DNA from: Bacteroidota bacterium
GTDB taxonomy: Bacteria; Bacteroidota; Bacteroidia; AKYH767-A; OLB10
DNA: 64,000 bases
Reading direction: 5' to 3'
NCBI GenBank assembly: GCA_024643795.1
Contig: JAHEMF010000001.1
Location: 1-64,000, forward strand
How positions within the stretch are numbered: the first letter of the stretch is position 1; each line of letters opens with the position of its first letter. Below, piece after piece: positions 16,465-25,446 of the stretch. The position numbers were made by a program, and so were the translations under genes. The notes under the pieces were generated by a model. It saw nothing but the letters and a program-made list of their open reading frames with translations, made no database searches and was not told where the DNA came from.

Positions 16465-17902
16465 CAAGTGCTTCCTTTACAAGCTTACTTGCGACTTTTG
16501 GATCCGCTTTTCCTCCTGAAAGCTTCATCACTTCTCCCATAAATAATCCAAGCAATCCTTTTTTCCCTGATCTGTATTCAATTACTTTATCAGGATACAT
16601 AGCCATTGCTTTAGCTACATAGGGTTTCAGGGAATTTGCATCACTTTCCTGAATCAGGTTTAGTTCAATAAGTATACTATTGATATCCTTACCGGGATTT
16701 TTGAGCAGCTCTGGGAACAGTTGCTTTGTACCGGCTGTGAAACTGATCTTGTTATTATCAATCAATGCAATGATCTCTGCTATTTTTGAGGATTCAATCG
16801 GAAATTCATTTATAACAGCAGCATTTTCGTTAAGATATGATTTTACCGGACCGATCATCCAGTTAGCTGCACTTTTGAAGTTTTTAGTTTTACTCGTTAG
16901 ATCTTCAAAATATAATGCAAAGTCTTTGTTCTCGGTCAATACTGTAGCATCATAACTTGATAATCCGAATTCTTCAGTATACTTTTTAAACAGTTCGGCA
17001 GGTAAAGCAGGTATCAAGCTTCTTATCTTTTCAATAAAGCTCTCGGTAATTATTACAGGCCCTAGATCCGGCTCAGGAAAATAGCGGTAATCGTTGGCTG
17101 CTTCCTTTGACCTCATTGCGGTTGTGGTACCTGACACCGCATCGAAGTTTCGTGTTTCCTGATACAATGTTCCTCCCGACTCAAGTACCTCTACCTGCCT
17201 TTTAATTTCATATTCAATAGCTCGTTGGACATTCTTGATGGAATTCATGTTCTTCACTTCTACCTTGGTTCCAAATTTCTTAGTCCCTTTGGGTCTCACT
17301 GAAATATTTGCATCGCAACGTAGGCTTCCTTCTTCCATATTTCCATCACAGATCTCGAGGTACCTTACCAATTTCCTGACTTCAGTTACAAAAAGGTTTG
17401 CTTCTTCACTGGATCTTATATCAGGTTCTGAAACCATCTCCAATAATGCAACTCCGGCTCTGTTAAGGTCAATAAGCGTATTGAATGGATCTTGATCATG
17501 AATGCTTTTACCTGCATCCTCCTCCATATGTATCCTTGTTAATCTGACTTTATGATCTGCACCATCTTTGGTTTTAAAGCTTATCTCTCCTCCTGTGCAG
17601 ATTGGCGTTGTATCCTGCGTTATTTGGTATCCTTTAGGAAGATCAGCGTAAAAATAATTCTTGCGGGCATATTGATTTTCTCTCCTTAAATCACAACCGC
17701 ATGCCAAACCTAGCTTTATAGCAAACTCAAGCACTTTTTTGTTCACAAATGGTAAGGTACCCGGATGCCCAAGGGTTATCGGACTCACATGAGTATTTGG
17801 AGGCGCACCATAACTGGCCGGATCAGATGAATATGCTTTGGAATCAGTGGATAACTGGATATGTATTTCAAGTCCAATTACCGGTTCGTATTTATCTGTC
17901 AT
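16451..17902 (-). CDS. gatB: Asp-tRNA(Asn)/Glu-tRNA(Gln) amidotransferase subunit B
   Basis: The 483 residues match full-length GatB. Family motifs are EPVIGLEIHIQL at the start, the ARKNYFYADLPKGYQIT region, the MEEDAGKS segment and the C-terminal YqeY-like helical domain ending in SKLVKEALDEG. With GatA and GatC, GatB amidates misacylated Glu-tRNA(Gln) or Asp-tRNA(Asn); it carries the kinase and ammonia-channel part. gatA and gatC are not in the window. A -7 box lies 26 nt upstream. It heads the operon with the M1 peptidase and lpxH. Confidence 0.97.
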   Translation of the reverse strand: MTDKYEPVIGLEIHIQLSTDSKAYSSDPASYGAPPNTHVSPITLGHPGTLPFVNKKVLEFAIKLGLACGCDLRRENQYARKNYFYADLPKGYQITQDTTPICTGGEISFKTKDGADHKVRLTRIHMEEDAGKSIHDQDPFNTLIDLNRAGVALLEMVSEPDIRSSEEANLFVTEVRKLVRYLEICDGNMEEGSLRCDANISVRPKGTKKFGTKVEVKNMNSIKNVQRAIEYEIKRQVEVLESGGTLYQETRNFDAVSGTTTAMRSKEAANDYRYFPEPDLGPVIITESFIEKIRSLIPALPAELFKKYTEEFGLSSYDATVLTENKDFALYFEDLTSKTKNFKSAANWMIGPVKSYLNENAAVINEFPIESSKIAEIIALIDNNKISFTAGTKQLFPELLKNPGKDINSILIELNLIQESDANSLKPYVAKAMAMYPDKVIEYRSGKKGLLGLFMGEVMKLSGGKADPKVASKLVKEALDEGI

Positions 17903-17928
17903 TCAATAAAAAGCGTGAATTTAGGGTA

Positions 17929-17936
17929 CAAATTTA
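17929..17936 (-). promoter_or_regulatory. -7 promoter element of gatB
   Basis: TAAATTTG on the minus strand matches TAnnTTTG exactly. A TTTG at 17955-17952 could be the -33 element, though the 15-nt spacer is shorter than usual. It lies 26 nt before the gatB start. Confidence 0.55.
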
Positions 17937-18050
17937 GCATAAATGTCGGCCCAAAAAACTAGTTCCCTGCCCCTTTTGCATGTAAGTGATATTGGTCACG
18001 TCTCAATATGACCTAATTCATTAACATTGCATGGTTGTAATTTTAATTCT

Positions 18051-18131
18051 ATGACCAAATTATTAAAGATTGTTGTTGTATGTTTGATGTGTCTAGGGAT
18101 AATTTATATACTGGCCAGACTAATTCAATAA
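18051..18131 (+). CDS. Candidate 26-residue membrane peptide
   Basis: A short frame runs from ATG (MTKLLKIVVV...) to TAA. Positive residues at the start are followed by a continuous hydrophobic stretch of about 16 residues (IVVVCLMCLGIIYIL) and then an Arg, which would make a single membrane helix with the N-terminus inside. It ends 12 nt before the DUF2892 gene, so it could be a leader gene or a small membrane protein. No ribosome site is clear. There is no homology support, so this is tentative. Confidence 0.3.
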   Translation: MTKLLKIVVVCLMCLGIIYILARLIQ

Positions 18132-18143
18132 ATAAATCATGAT

Positions 18144-18341
18144 ATGAAGAAAAATATGGGTTCAGCCGACAGAATCATCAGGGTTATACTTGCTGTGATC
18201 TTTGGTGCACTTTACTTTACCGGTACTGTGTCCGGGGTATTGGGAACAGTATTGTTGATTTTAGGAGTTGTGTTTCTGATAACAGCACTAGTCCGGTTCT
18301 GTCCACTTTATACAATTGTAGGTCTAAAAACCTGCAAATGA
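18144..18341 (+). CDS. DUF2892 / YgaP-like inner membrane protein
   Basis: The protein has 65 residues and matches the DUF2892 pattern: MGSADRIIRVILAV, a helical hairpin of two transmembrane segments, and CPLYTIVGLKTCK with two Cys near the end. In E. coli YgaP such a domain is fused to a rhodanese; here it stands alone. Its role is not established. Its nearest upstream frame is the 26-residue peptide. Confidence 0.85.
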   Translation: MKKNMGSADRIIRVILAVIFGALYFTGTVSGVLGTVLLILGVVFLITALVRFCPLYTIVGLKTCK

Positions 18342-18384
18342 CATCTTAAGATACATATCTCTTTTCTCTTAATTACGTCATAGC

Positions 18385-18392
18385 TATCTTTG
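18385..18392 (+). promoter_or_regulatory. -7 promoter element of the 18399 lipoprotein gene
   Basis: TATCTTTG is an exact TAnnTTTG, 6 nt before the ATG at 18399 and 15 nt before the ATG at 18408. It covers the in-frame TTG at 18390, which is therefore not the start. Confidence 0.5.
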
Positions 18393-18398
18393 GGCAAA

Positions 18399-18986
18399 AT
18401 GATCATTATGCCCAACAAAATAAATTTTGCCTTTTTTCAACTGGTTGCAGTACTTTTTGTTATTTCTCTGATACTTACATCATGTATTGATTCAGATAAT
18501 TCTGCAAACTCCAATGAAAAAGAAATATCTACGTCATCAAAATCCCTTGTTAATACTCACGAAAACGAAGAGAAGGCTAATATAGGATTCGGTGATCCTG
18601 GTGAAGAGAGAAATGACTCTGTATTTATTATTGGTAAGTATATTTTATTCTTTGGGCCCTCATCTATAGAATTAGAGAATATTTACTCTTCAACTGATAT
18701 TCCTCCCGGATTTGAATCAAAAGTTAAGCAATTCACTCAGTCATACACTCCTGTTTTAGATAGCCTTCAAAGTACAAATACTTCAATACCTTCATCATTT
18801 AGTTCTGCAGCAACTATAAGTATAAAGATGAACAATGGAAGTAAGATGTATTTTAACCGAAAGGATCTAAAGTCAACAGTTGGTATGATTGTCAGTGACG
18901 GCCAGCAACCTCCGGTTATAATTACGAATGCAAATAATAAAGAAGATATCGAATCAGGTATAAAAAAGTATTTCATCCTGAATTGA
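18399..18986 (+). CDS. Lipoprotein of unknown function
   Basis: The protein has 195 residues from the ATG at 18399, or 192 from the ATG at 18408. A signal peptide with a lipobox-like SLILTSC gives a lipidated Cys, followed by a Ser/Asn/Glu-rich linker of about 45 residues. The rest is a small mixed domain without known motifs. The linker suggests it stands away from the membrane. It has its own -7 box. asnB follows after 51 nt on the same strand, but nothing links the functions. Confidence 0.7.
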   Translation: MIIMPNKINFAFFQLVAVLFVISLILTSCIDSDNSANSNEKEISTSSKSLVNTHENEEKANIGFGDPGEERNDSVFIIGKYILFFGPSSIELENIYSSTDIPPGFESKVKQFTQSYTPVLDSLQSTNTSIPSSFSSAATISIKMNNGSKMYFNRKDLKSTVGMIVSDGQQPPVIITNANNKEDIESGIKKYFILN

Positions 18987-19037
18987 AACAAATATTGATT
19001 TGCCTTTATGATAAAGCCAAATTAAAGAACAGTTTTT

Positions 19038-20936
19038 ATGTGCGGTATTACCGGAATAGCATCTTTAATTCAAACCAACGCTAACCTTAAGGCAAAAGTT
19101 GAGCAATCACTTGCCTGTTTGGCGAAAAGAGGTCCGGATCATCAGGGTTTATATCAATGCGACAATGTGATATTAGGTCACAGAAGACTTTCAATTATAG
19201 ACACTTCTGCTTCTGGTAATCAACCCTTCACTGACAGCAGTGGTAGATACACAATAGTGTTTAATGGCGAATTTTTTAATTATAAAAGTCACCGTAAATA
19301 CTTGCTTAATAACGGTATTAAACTACATTCTAACAGTGATACTGAAGTTCTATTGCAATTATTTATACATTCTGGAATAGAATGCTTACAAAAAGTCAAT
19401 GGTTTCTTCGCATTTGCGATTTATGATTCAAAGGAAAAGACATTAACAATTGCAAGAGACAGGATCGGTATAAAGCCCTTGTACTACTTTTCTGATGAAA
19501 CGATGTTTTGTTTTTCAAGTGAGATGAAGGCTTTAGTTGAACTTGGGATCCCCAGAAACCTGGACCGCACTTCATTGGTCAATTATCTGCAATTAAATTA
19601 TATACCGGGTCCATATTCAATATTTCAAGATGTTCAAAAACTTAAGCCCGGACATTACATACAATTGAATTTAAACCAGAATCATAACCCTGTCGCTGAA
19701 CAGCCATATTATAGGATTTCAACGACTCTTGATCCAACCTACGCCGGCAATTATACAAAGGCAAGTAATAAACTGAGAGAATTATTGATGGCCTCTGCCG
19801 AGAAAAGGATGATCTCGGATGTGCCTTTGGGTGCCTTTCTGAGTGGCGGTGTTGATTCTTCGGTAATTGTTTCACTGGCATCACAGTTTACCAATAAACT
19901 TCAAACATTCTCTATTGGATACAAAGATGAGCCTCTATTTGATGAAACTCAATTCGCAGAACTAGTTGCAAAAAAATACAATACTGAACATACCGTATTT
20001 AGTTTATCTAACGATGATATTTTCAATAACCTTTCAACGGTACTTGAATACACAGATGAACCATTTGCTGACTCTTCTGCACTTGCAGTAAATATATTGA
20101 GCATGCATACCTCGAAACAGGTAAAAGTTTCTTTATCGGGTGACGGCGGAGATGAACTTTTTGCAGGATACAATAAACATAGAGCAGAATGGATGATCAG
20201 GAACAGACCGGTTTACAATTTCGGTATTTCTGCTCTGAGTTCACTATTAAAACCAGTTAAAGGGTCCCGTAATTCAAAGGCAGGCAACTTTATCAGACAA
20301 ATACACCGGTATACAGCAGCCTCTCGTCTCCAAAATGCAGACAGATATTGGCGTCTATGCGCATTCATAGATGAAGTTGAAGTAGATCATTTAATAGATT
20401 TTCAATATGATGAACGTGAGTATTTTAGAAGGAAAAGAGATAAACTAATGCCATTTGGGAGTGGAAAATCAATAAATGATTTTTTATTGATGGATGTAAA
20501 TATGGTTCTGCAGGATGATATGCTGGTAAAGGTTGATATGAACAGTATGTGCCATTCTTTGGAAGTCAGGGTTCCGTTTCTCGATCATGAATTGGTTGAT
20601 TTCGCCTTTTCTCTACCCGATCATTTTAAGATCAATTCTAAGGGTCAGAAAATGATATTGAAAGATGCCTTCAGGCATGAACTTCCTGCAGAGATCTTTG
20701 ACAGACCTAAACACGGATTTGAAGTGCCACTGCTAAAGTGGTTTCAGGGTGACCTGAAGACGACAATAGAAAATGAATGGCTGAATAAGGACTTTTTAGA
20801 GCATCAGGGTTTATTTAACCTCGATGAGATCACAAACATAAAATCAAAACTTTACTCATCTGATCCGGGTGATACAGTGGCAAGAATGTGGGGATTGATC
20901 GTGTTTCAATACTGGTGGAAAAAATATATGGATTAA
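19038..20936 (+). CDS. asnB: Glutamine-hydrolysing asparagine synthetase-type amidotransferase
   Basis: The protein has 632 residues. Cys2 of MCGITG is the N-terminal nucleophile of the class II glutaminase domain, with RGPDHQG and FNGEFFNY marking its pocket. The synthetase domain has the PP-loop SGGVDSS near 272 and DGGDELFAGY. As the first gene of a surface polysaccharide locus it may, like other AsnB homologues in such loci, amidate a sugar acid rather than make free asparagine; this is inference. The next gene starts 11 nt after its stop. Confidence 0.9.
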   Translation: MCGITGIASLIQTNANLKAKVEQSLACLAKRGPDHQGLYQCDNVILGHRRLSIIDTSASGNQPFTDSSGRYTIVFNGEFFNYKSHRKYLLNNGIKLHSNSDTEVLLQLFIHSGIECLQKVNGFFAFAIYDSKEKTLTIARDRIGIKPLYYFSDETMFCFSSEMKALVELGIPRNLDRTSLVNYLQLNYIPGPYSIFQDVQKLKPGHYIQLNLNQNHNPVAEQPYYRISTTLDPTYAGNYTKASNKLRELLMASAEKRMISDVPLGAFLSGGVDSSVIVSLASQFTNKLQTFSIGYKDEPLFDETQFAELVAKKYNTEHTVFSLSNDDIFNNLSTVLEYTDEPFADSSALAVNILSMHTSKQVKVSLSGDGGDELFAGYNKHRAEWMIRNRPVYNFGISALSSLLKPVKGSRNSKAGNFIRQIHRYTAASRLQNADRYWRLCAFIDEVEVDHLIDFQYDEREYFRRKRDKLMPFGSGKSINDFLLMDVNMVLQDDMLVKVDMNSMCHSLEVRVPFLDHELVDFAFSLPDHFKINSKGQKMILKDAFRHELPAEIFDRPKHGFEVPLLKWFQGDLKTTIENEWLNKDFLEHQGLFNLDEITNIKSKLYSSDPGDTVARMWGLIVFQYWWKKYMD

Positions 20937-20947
20937 GCAGATCTTTT

Positions 20948-22153
20948 ATGCCAAAAGTATTACGAATAATAAATCGCCTTAATCTGGGTGGACCCACCTA
21001 TAATGCTGCATATCTGAGCCGTTACTTGAGTCCTGATTTTGAAACTATGCTTGTTGCTGGTATCAAAGAAGATACTGAAGAGTCTTCTGAATTCATTGTT
21101 AAGCAAATGGGCCTAGACCCAGTTTATATTCCTGAAATGCGTCGTGAAATCAATATTTCAAACGACTTTAAAGCTTATAAGAAGATCAATGAATTAATCA
21201 GGAAATTCAAACCCGATATTGTTCATACTCATGCAGCCAAAGCCGGAACAATAGGCAGACTTGCAGCTTTGTCAAATAATGTTCCGATAATTCTTCACAC
21301 TTTCCATGGCCATGTCTTTCACTCCTATTTTAATCCTGTTAAAACAACCCTTTTCAAGAGCATAGAAAGGTACCTTGCAAAAAAGACAACGGGAATCATT
21401 GCCATTAGTGAGATACAGAAAACAGAATTATGTGATCAGCATAAAATTTGTTTACCTGAACATGCTTATGTTATCCCTCTCGGGTTTGACCTTTCTAGGT
21501 TTCGAGAAAATATGGATAAAAAGCGAGCTGATTTTAGAAGTGAGTTGCATGCCAATCAAGAAGAACTCTTGGTTGGGATCATTGGAAGATTGGTTCCAAT
21601 AAAAAATCAATCATTGTTTGTAGAAGCTGTGGCAAAACTAAGATCAGAAGGTATCAAGTTCAAGGCAGTAGTAATCGGAGATGGTGAAGACCGGCAAATG
21701 TTGCAACAATTATCAGTTCAGCAAGGTCTTAAGGTTTCAGGTCCAAATGTGATTTCTAATGATTACGATATTGTATTTACTTCATGGATACTTGATATTG
21801 ACAGGGCTCTGGCAGGTTTAGATATTGTTGCCATGACATCTCTGAATGAAGGAACGCCGGTTAGCCTCATTGAGGCTCAAGCTGCGGGTAAGCCTATTGT
21901 TACTACCAATGTTGGCGGAATTGGAAATGTAATCCTTCCAGGTCAGACAGGCCTTCTATCGCAATCAGGTGATATTGAGGAATTTATGAGTAATTTACGC
22001 AATCTGATACTTAATCAGCATTTAAGAAGTTCATTATCTGAAATGGGTTGGGAACATGTAAAAACAAAATTCAGTTATGAACGATTGATAAAGGATATGA
22101 GGGACCTGTACATTCACTTGCTTAAGGATAAGGGCATCTTTGAAGGTAATTAA
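20948..22153 (+). CDS. Glycosyltransferase family 4
   Basis: The protein has 401 residues with the two-Rossmann GT-B layout. The N-terminal RLNLGGPTYNAAYL is the acceptor-side glycine loop. HTHAAKAGTIGRLAA and HTFHGHVF are typical of GT4 enzymes in exopolysaccharide clusters. The C-terminal half has GRLVPIKNQSLFVEA, GDGEDR and SLNEGTPVSLIEAQAAGKP with the E(x7)E donor motif. It probably adds a sugar to the lipid-linked repeat. The ATG at 20948 begins at MPKVLRI; the longer frame overlapping asnB is not needed. Confidence 0.9.
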   Translation: MPKVLRIINRLNLGGPTYNAAYLSRYLSPDFETMLVAGIKEDTEESSEFIVKQMGLDPVYIPEMRREINISNDFKAYKKINELIRKFKPDIVHTHAAKAGTIGRLAALSNNVPIILHTFHGHVFHSYFNPVKTTLFKSIERYLAKKTTGIIAISEIQKTELCDQHKICLPEHAYVIPLGFDLSRFRENMDKKRADFRSELHANQEELLVGIIGRLVPIKNQSLFVEAVAKLRSEGIKFKAVVIGDGEDRQMLQQLSVQQGLKVSGPNVISNDYDIVFTSWILDIDRALAGLDIVAMTSLNEGTPVSLIEAQAAGKPIVTTNVGGIGNVILPGQTGLLSQSGDIEEFMSNLRNLILNQHLRSSLSEMGWEHVKTKFSYERLIKDMRDLYIHLLKDKGIFEGN

Positions 22154-22177
22154 ATGATATTCAGGAGGAAAATTCCT

Positions 22178-22185
22178 TATTTTTG
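22178..22185 (+). promoter_or_regulatory. -7 promoter element within the polysaccharide locus
   Basis: TATTTTTG, an exact TAnnTTTG, 22 nt before the ATG at 22208. It suggests that the export genes can be transcribed separately from asnB and the glycosyltransferase. It also argues against the upstream ATG at 22154. Confidence 0.5.
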
Positions 22186-22207
22186 TCAATCTCTTCAATA
22201 TAACACT

Positions 22208-22981
22208 ATGCAAAAATCACGTTTTATTGCTTTGTTGGCGGTTGTCCTTTTAATGGGAGGTTGCGGCATCAACTCCAGCATCATGTTCAAAACCCCCAAA
22301 GATTACCCTTACAAAGTTGACCAGACCATTGGAAATGTTGAGTACCGGATAGCCACTAATGACATTCTAAGCTTTAGTGTATTTACTAATGATGGATTTA
22401 AACTTATCGACCTCACTACCAATGTTACAACATTTTCAGCCCAAGGTAACCAGTCGTTCAATAACACTAGTTCTACCCGCTTCAAAGTTGATGTGGAAGG
22501 TTATGTAAAACTACCTATCATAGACCGGGTCAAGGTTAAAGACCTTACTGTTCGTGAAGCTGAAAAGATGCTTGAAGAGAAATATGCGGTTTATTACAAC
22601 AAGCCTTTTGTTATGCTTGATGTTGTAAACAGGAGAGTAATGGTATTTCCAGGAGACGGTGGTGACGGGTTGGTAGTAACTCTTGAAAATGAAAATACCA
22701 CTTTGATTGAAGCACTTGCGCTTGCCGGTGGTATCAGTGAACGTGGTAAGGCAAAAAAGATCAAACTTATCAGAGGAGACAGTAGAAATCCGCAGGTTCA
22801 TTTAATTGATTTATCTACTGTTGAAGGTATGAAGCAGTCTAATTTACTTTTACAGGCAAATGACATTATTTATGTAGAACCAAGCAAAAGAGTTTCAAAC
22901 GAAGTGGCCCAACAGCTTTTACCTATAGTAAGCCTTTTAACGAGCTTATTGCTCATTTATGAAATTGTGATAAATAAATAA
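22208..22981 (+). CDS. Polysaccharide export outer-membrane lipoprotein (Wza-like)
   Basis: The protein has 257 residues. The signal RFIALLAVVLLMGGC gives a lipidated Cys19. A Poly_export domain follows (EYRIATNDILSFSVF, VDVEGYVKLPIIDRVKVKDLTVREAE), then an SLBB-like domain (NTTLIEALALAGGISERGKAKKIKLIRG). It ends in a hydrophobic segment (LLPIVSLLTSLLLIYEIVI) that would be the membrane-spanning helix, as in Wza. It should form the outer-membrane channel for the polysaccharide, partnered by the Wzc-like protein encoded next. Confidence 0.92.
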   Translation: MQKSRFIALLAVVLLMGGCGINSSIMFKTPKDYPYKVDQTIGNVEYRIATNDILSFSVFTNDGFKLIDLTTNVTTFSAQGNQSFNNTSSTRFKVDVEGYVKLPIIDRVKVKDLTVREAEKMLEEKYAVYYNKPFVMLDVVNRRVMVFPGDGGDGLVVTLENENTTLIEALALAGGISERGKAKKIKLIRGDSRNPQVHLIDLSTVEGMKQSNLLLQANDIIYVEPSKRVSNEVAQQLLPIVSLLTSLLLIYEIVINK

Positions 22982-23004
22982 TCAGGCTGTTTAAGAATTC
23001 ATAA

Positions 23005-25437
23005 ATGCCTAGAAAAAAGATAACCTCATTCAACGAGGAGTTTGATCTAAAGCTATTTGTCAACATAGCGAAGAAAAATGCTATCTGGTTTACCCTATTC
23101 ATTTTTTCTGCAATACTTTTTTCATTCCTATATCTCAGATACACTGAACCTGTTTATGAAGCTTCTGCAGTAATTAAATTATCGGACGAAAATCAGGCTG
23201 GGATTGTTCTTGATAAAACCAGTGAGGTATTTGAAAACATCAATCAACTTGCAGGTGATATTGAGCTTATGAGATCCAAAATCATCACAAAAAGGGCTTT
23301 AGAGAGAATGCCGGTTGAAATAAGTTACTATGCAAAGGGTACAGTGCTTGACTATGAGATGTATCGAAATTCACCTTTTTCGGTTGAGATCCAATTAAAA
23401 GATTCATCTATCTCAGGTATACCATTTTTTGTTGAATTTGAAGATAAAAACAGCTTTATACTGCGATACTCCTATCAAGGGAATAAGAATATTACCAAAC
23501 CTTATAAACTCAATGAGTGGGTATTATTACCATTCGCAAACTTCAAATTTAAGATCAATGATTTCGATAATATTTCGAACCAACAAATGGAGTTCGAACA
23601 AAGTGCCTATTATTTTGTAATAAACGATCTTAATCAATTGGTTAATGAGGTTGTTAAAAGAATAACTGTTACTCCATTGAATTTTGAAGCTAAAACAGTA
23701 CTTATTAAAATTAAAGAGAATAATCCTGTCAAGGCTGCTGAAATAGTAAATAATATAACTGATGAATTCAACCTTTATGATGTTGAAAGAAGTTCTGAGG
23801 CAGCTAATAAAATTCTGGAGTTTATTGATACAACAATTTATTCGGTAAATCTTGGACTCAGTGACTCTGAAAACGCATTGGAGGATTTTAAAAAGGAGAG
23901 CAGGATTTTTGATCCCAAAGAATATATTCAGGATGTGAGTGAGAAGATAAATGTATTAGAATCACAAAGAGCAGAGTTGCAGTTTGAGCTTTATTTATAT
24001 CAAAAAATGAGGGCGGAGATCAATGAAAATGAAGAGGTCAGCATTTTCCTTGTTCAACTTACAGGAATTAATAAAGATGGCTTGATAAATAATGAACTTG
24101 CTGCTTTGCATGACCTCTTAAACGAAAGAGATCAATTGTTAGTTCAATCTACTACCCAAACTGAGATATATAAATCTATTCAACTAAAAATAGAAAGCCA
24201 GAAGAATTTGTTGGTCAAGATTATTGAAAATGAAGAATCCACTTTAAAAGCCAAGATATCGAACTTGGATCAGCAATTGAATCAGTGGGAATCAAACTAC
24301 TCTACACTTCCAGAAAAGCAAGCTGCTTTTGGACGATTATCTCGTTTGTATGCGATAAATGAAAAGTTCTATGCTCTGCTGCTTGAAAAGAAGGCAGAAT
24401 TTTCAATTACACGCGCTGGTTTTGTACCCAAGAATATTATTCTTGAAAAAGCTCAACCATCAAATGTCCCGGTTTCACCTAAAAGATTATTGATTATAAG
24501 TACATCATTGATAATTGGATTTGTTGCAAGCTTTCTACTTATTATCACCAGATATTTATTTCACGATGAAATAGGGATAATTGATGATATTGAGCCCTAT
24601 ACAGATGCAGCGATCTTAGGAATCATTCCTAAGTATAAAAGGGAGATTCCCATTTCTCAAATGTTGGTGGACAAAAATCCAAAATCAATCATTGCTGAAG
24701 CTTTTAGATCAATAAGAACAAACCTGCAATTTATATCAAATGAACAAGAGTCTAAGATCATAGCAGTAACATCTACAATATCTGGTGAAGGAAAGACTTT
24801 TAATGCTATCAACCTTGCCGGTGTAATTGCATTTTCAGGTAAAAGAGTAGTGATCTTGGATTTAGATTTGCGGAAACCAAAAATTCACCTTGGATTTAAT
24901 GTTGAGAATAATCGTGGTGTTTCCACTTTGCTTATTGGCAAAGATTCTCTTGAAAGTTGTGTAATTAAAAGTTCAATAGAAAATTTAGATTTTATAACAG
25001 CAGGACCAGTCCCTCCTAACCCATCTGAGCTCATAATAAGTAAAAAGATGGATGAACTTTTGGATCACTTGAAGACAACATATGACATTATTATTATTGA
25101 TACTCCCCCAGTAGGAATTGTTAGTGATGGAATACCCATGATAAAAAGAGCAGATTTTCCTATATATATATTAAGAGCTAATTATTCTCGTAAATTATTT
25201 ATCCATAATATCAATAAACTGATCAATGAAAGTAAAATTGAAAAGTTGTCACTTATTTTGAATGGTGTTGATCTTGCCAGACTTAAGTACGGATATGGGT
25301 ATAACTATACATATAGCTACGGTTATGGTTACGGTTACGGATACACATATGGCTATGGATATGGGTATTACGAAGAAGATATGAAAGAGCCTACTAGGAT
25401 TGAAAAGATCAAGGCATTCTTGTTTAGAAAAGGTTGA
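23005..25437 (+). CDS. Wzc-like polysaccharide co-polymerase and BY-type tyrosine kinase
   Basis: The protein has 810 residues. A Wzz domain spans the membrane with helices near 31-48 and 495-517, and its long periplasmic part is coiled-coil rich. The cytoplasmic BY-kinase domain has Walker A STISGEGKT, Walker A' VVILDLDLRKPK and Walker B IIIIDTPP. The tail holds 15 Tyr in 28 residues (762-789), alternating with Gly. BY-kinases phosphorylate their own Tyr cluster to control chain length and export. Both halves are in one chain, as in E. coli Wzc. A LMW tyrosine phosphatase is encoded far away at 52334. Confidence 0.94.
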   Translation: MPRKKITSFNEEFDLKLFVNIAKKNAIWFTLFIFSAILFSFLYLRYTEPVYEASAVIKLSDENQAGIVLDKTSEVFENINQLAGDIELMRSKIITKRALERMPVEISYYAKGTVLDYEMYRNSPFSVEIQLKDSSISGIPFFVEFEDKNSFILRYSYQGNKNITKPYKLNEWVLLPFANFKFKINDFDNISNQQMEFEQSAYYFVINDLNQLVNEVVKRITVTPLNFEAKTVLIKIKENNPVKAAEIVNNITDEFNLYDVERSSEAANKILEFIDTTIYSVNLGLSDSENALEDFKKESRIFDPKEYIQDVSEKINVLESQRAELQFELYLYQKMRAEINENEEVSIFLVQLTGINKDGLINNELAALHDLLNERDQLLVQSTTQTEIYKSIQLKIESQKNLLVKIIENEESTLKAKISNLDQQLNQWESNYSTLPEKQAAFGRLSRLYAINEKFYALLLEKKAEFSITRAGFVPKNIILEKAQPSNVPVSPKRLLIISTSLIIGFVASFLLIITRYLFHDEIGIIDDIEPYTDAAILGIIPKYKREIPISQMLVDKNPKSIIAEAFRSIRTNLQFISNEQESKIIAVTSTISGEGKTFNAINLAGVIAFSGKRVVILDLDLRKPKIHLGFNVENNRGVSTLLIGKDSLESCVIKSSIENLDFITAGPVPPNPSELIISKKMDELLDHLKTTYDIIIIDTPPVGIVSDGIPMIKRADFPIYILRANYSRKLFIHNINKLINESKIEKLSLILNGVDLARLKYGYGYNYTYSYGYGYGYGYTYGYGYGYYEEDMKEPTRIEKIKAFLFRKG
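25288..25371 (+). repeat. Tyr-Gly repeat tract in the kinase tail
   Basis: These 84 nt encode alternating Tyr and Gly, Asn, Thr or Ser. At DNA level they form imperfect 6-nt GGTTAY-like units. In-frame gain or loss of units by slippage is possible and would change the number of phosphorylation sites. Confidence 0.8.
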
Positions 25438-25446
25438 TCCCTAAAT

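Noticed and set aside
20888-20947. Longer start of the GT4 gene overlapping asnB
   Set aside because: The added 20 residues are not family-like, and ATG 20948 gives the usual MPKVLRI start.
22154-22207. ATG at 22154 for the Wza-like protein
   Set aside because: A -7 box lies after it at 22178, and the lipoprotein signal begins only at 22208.
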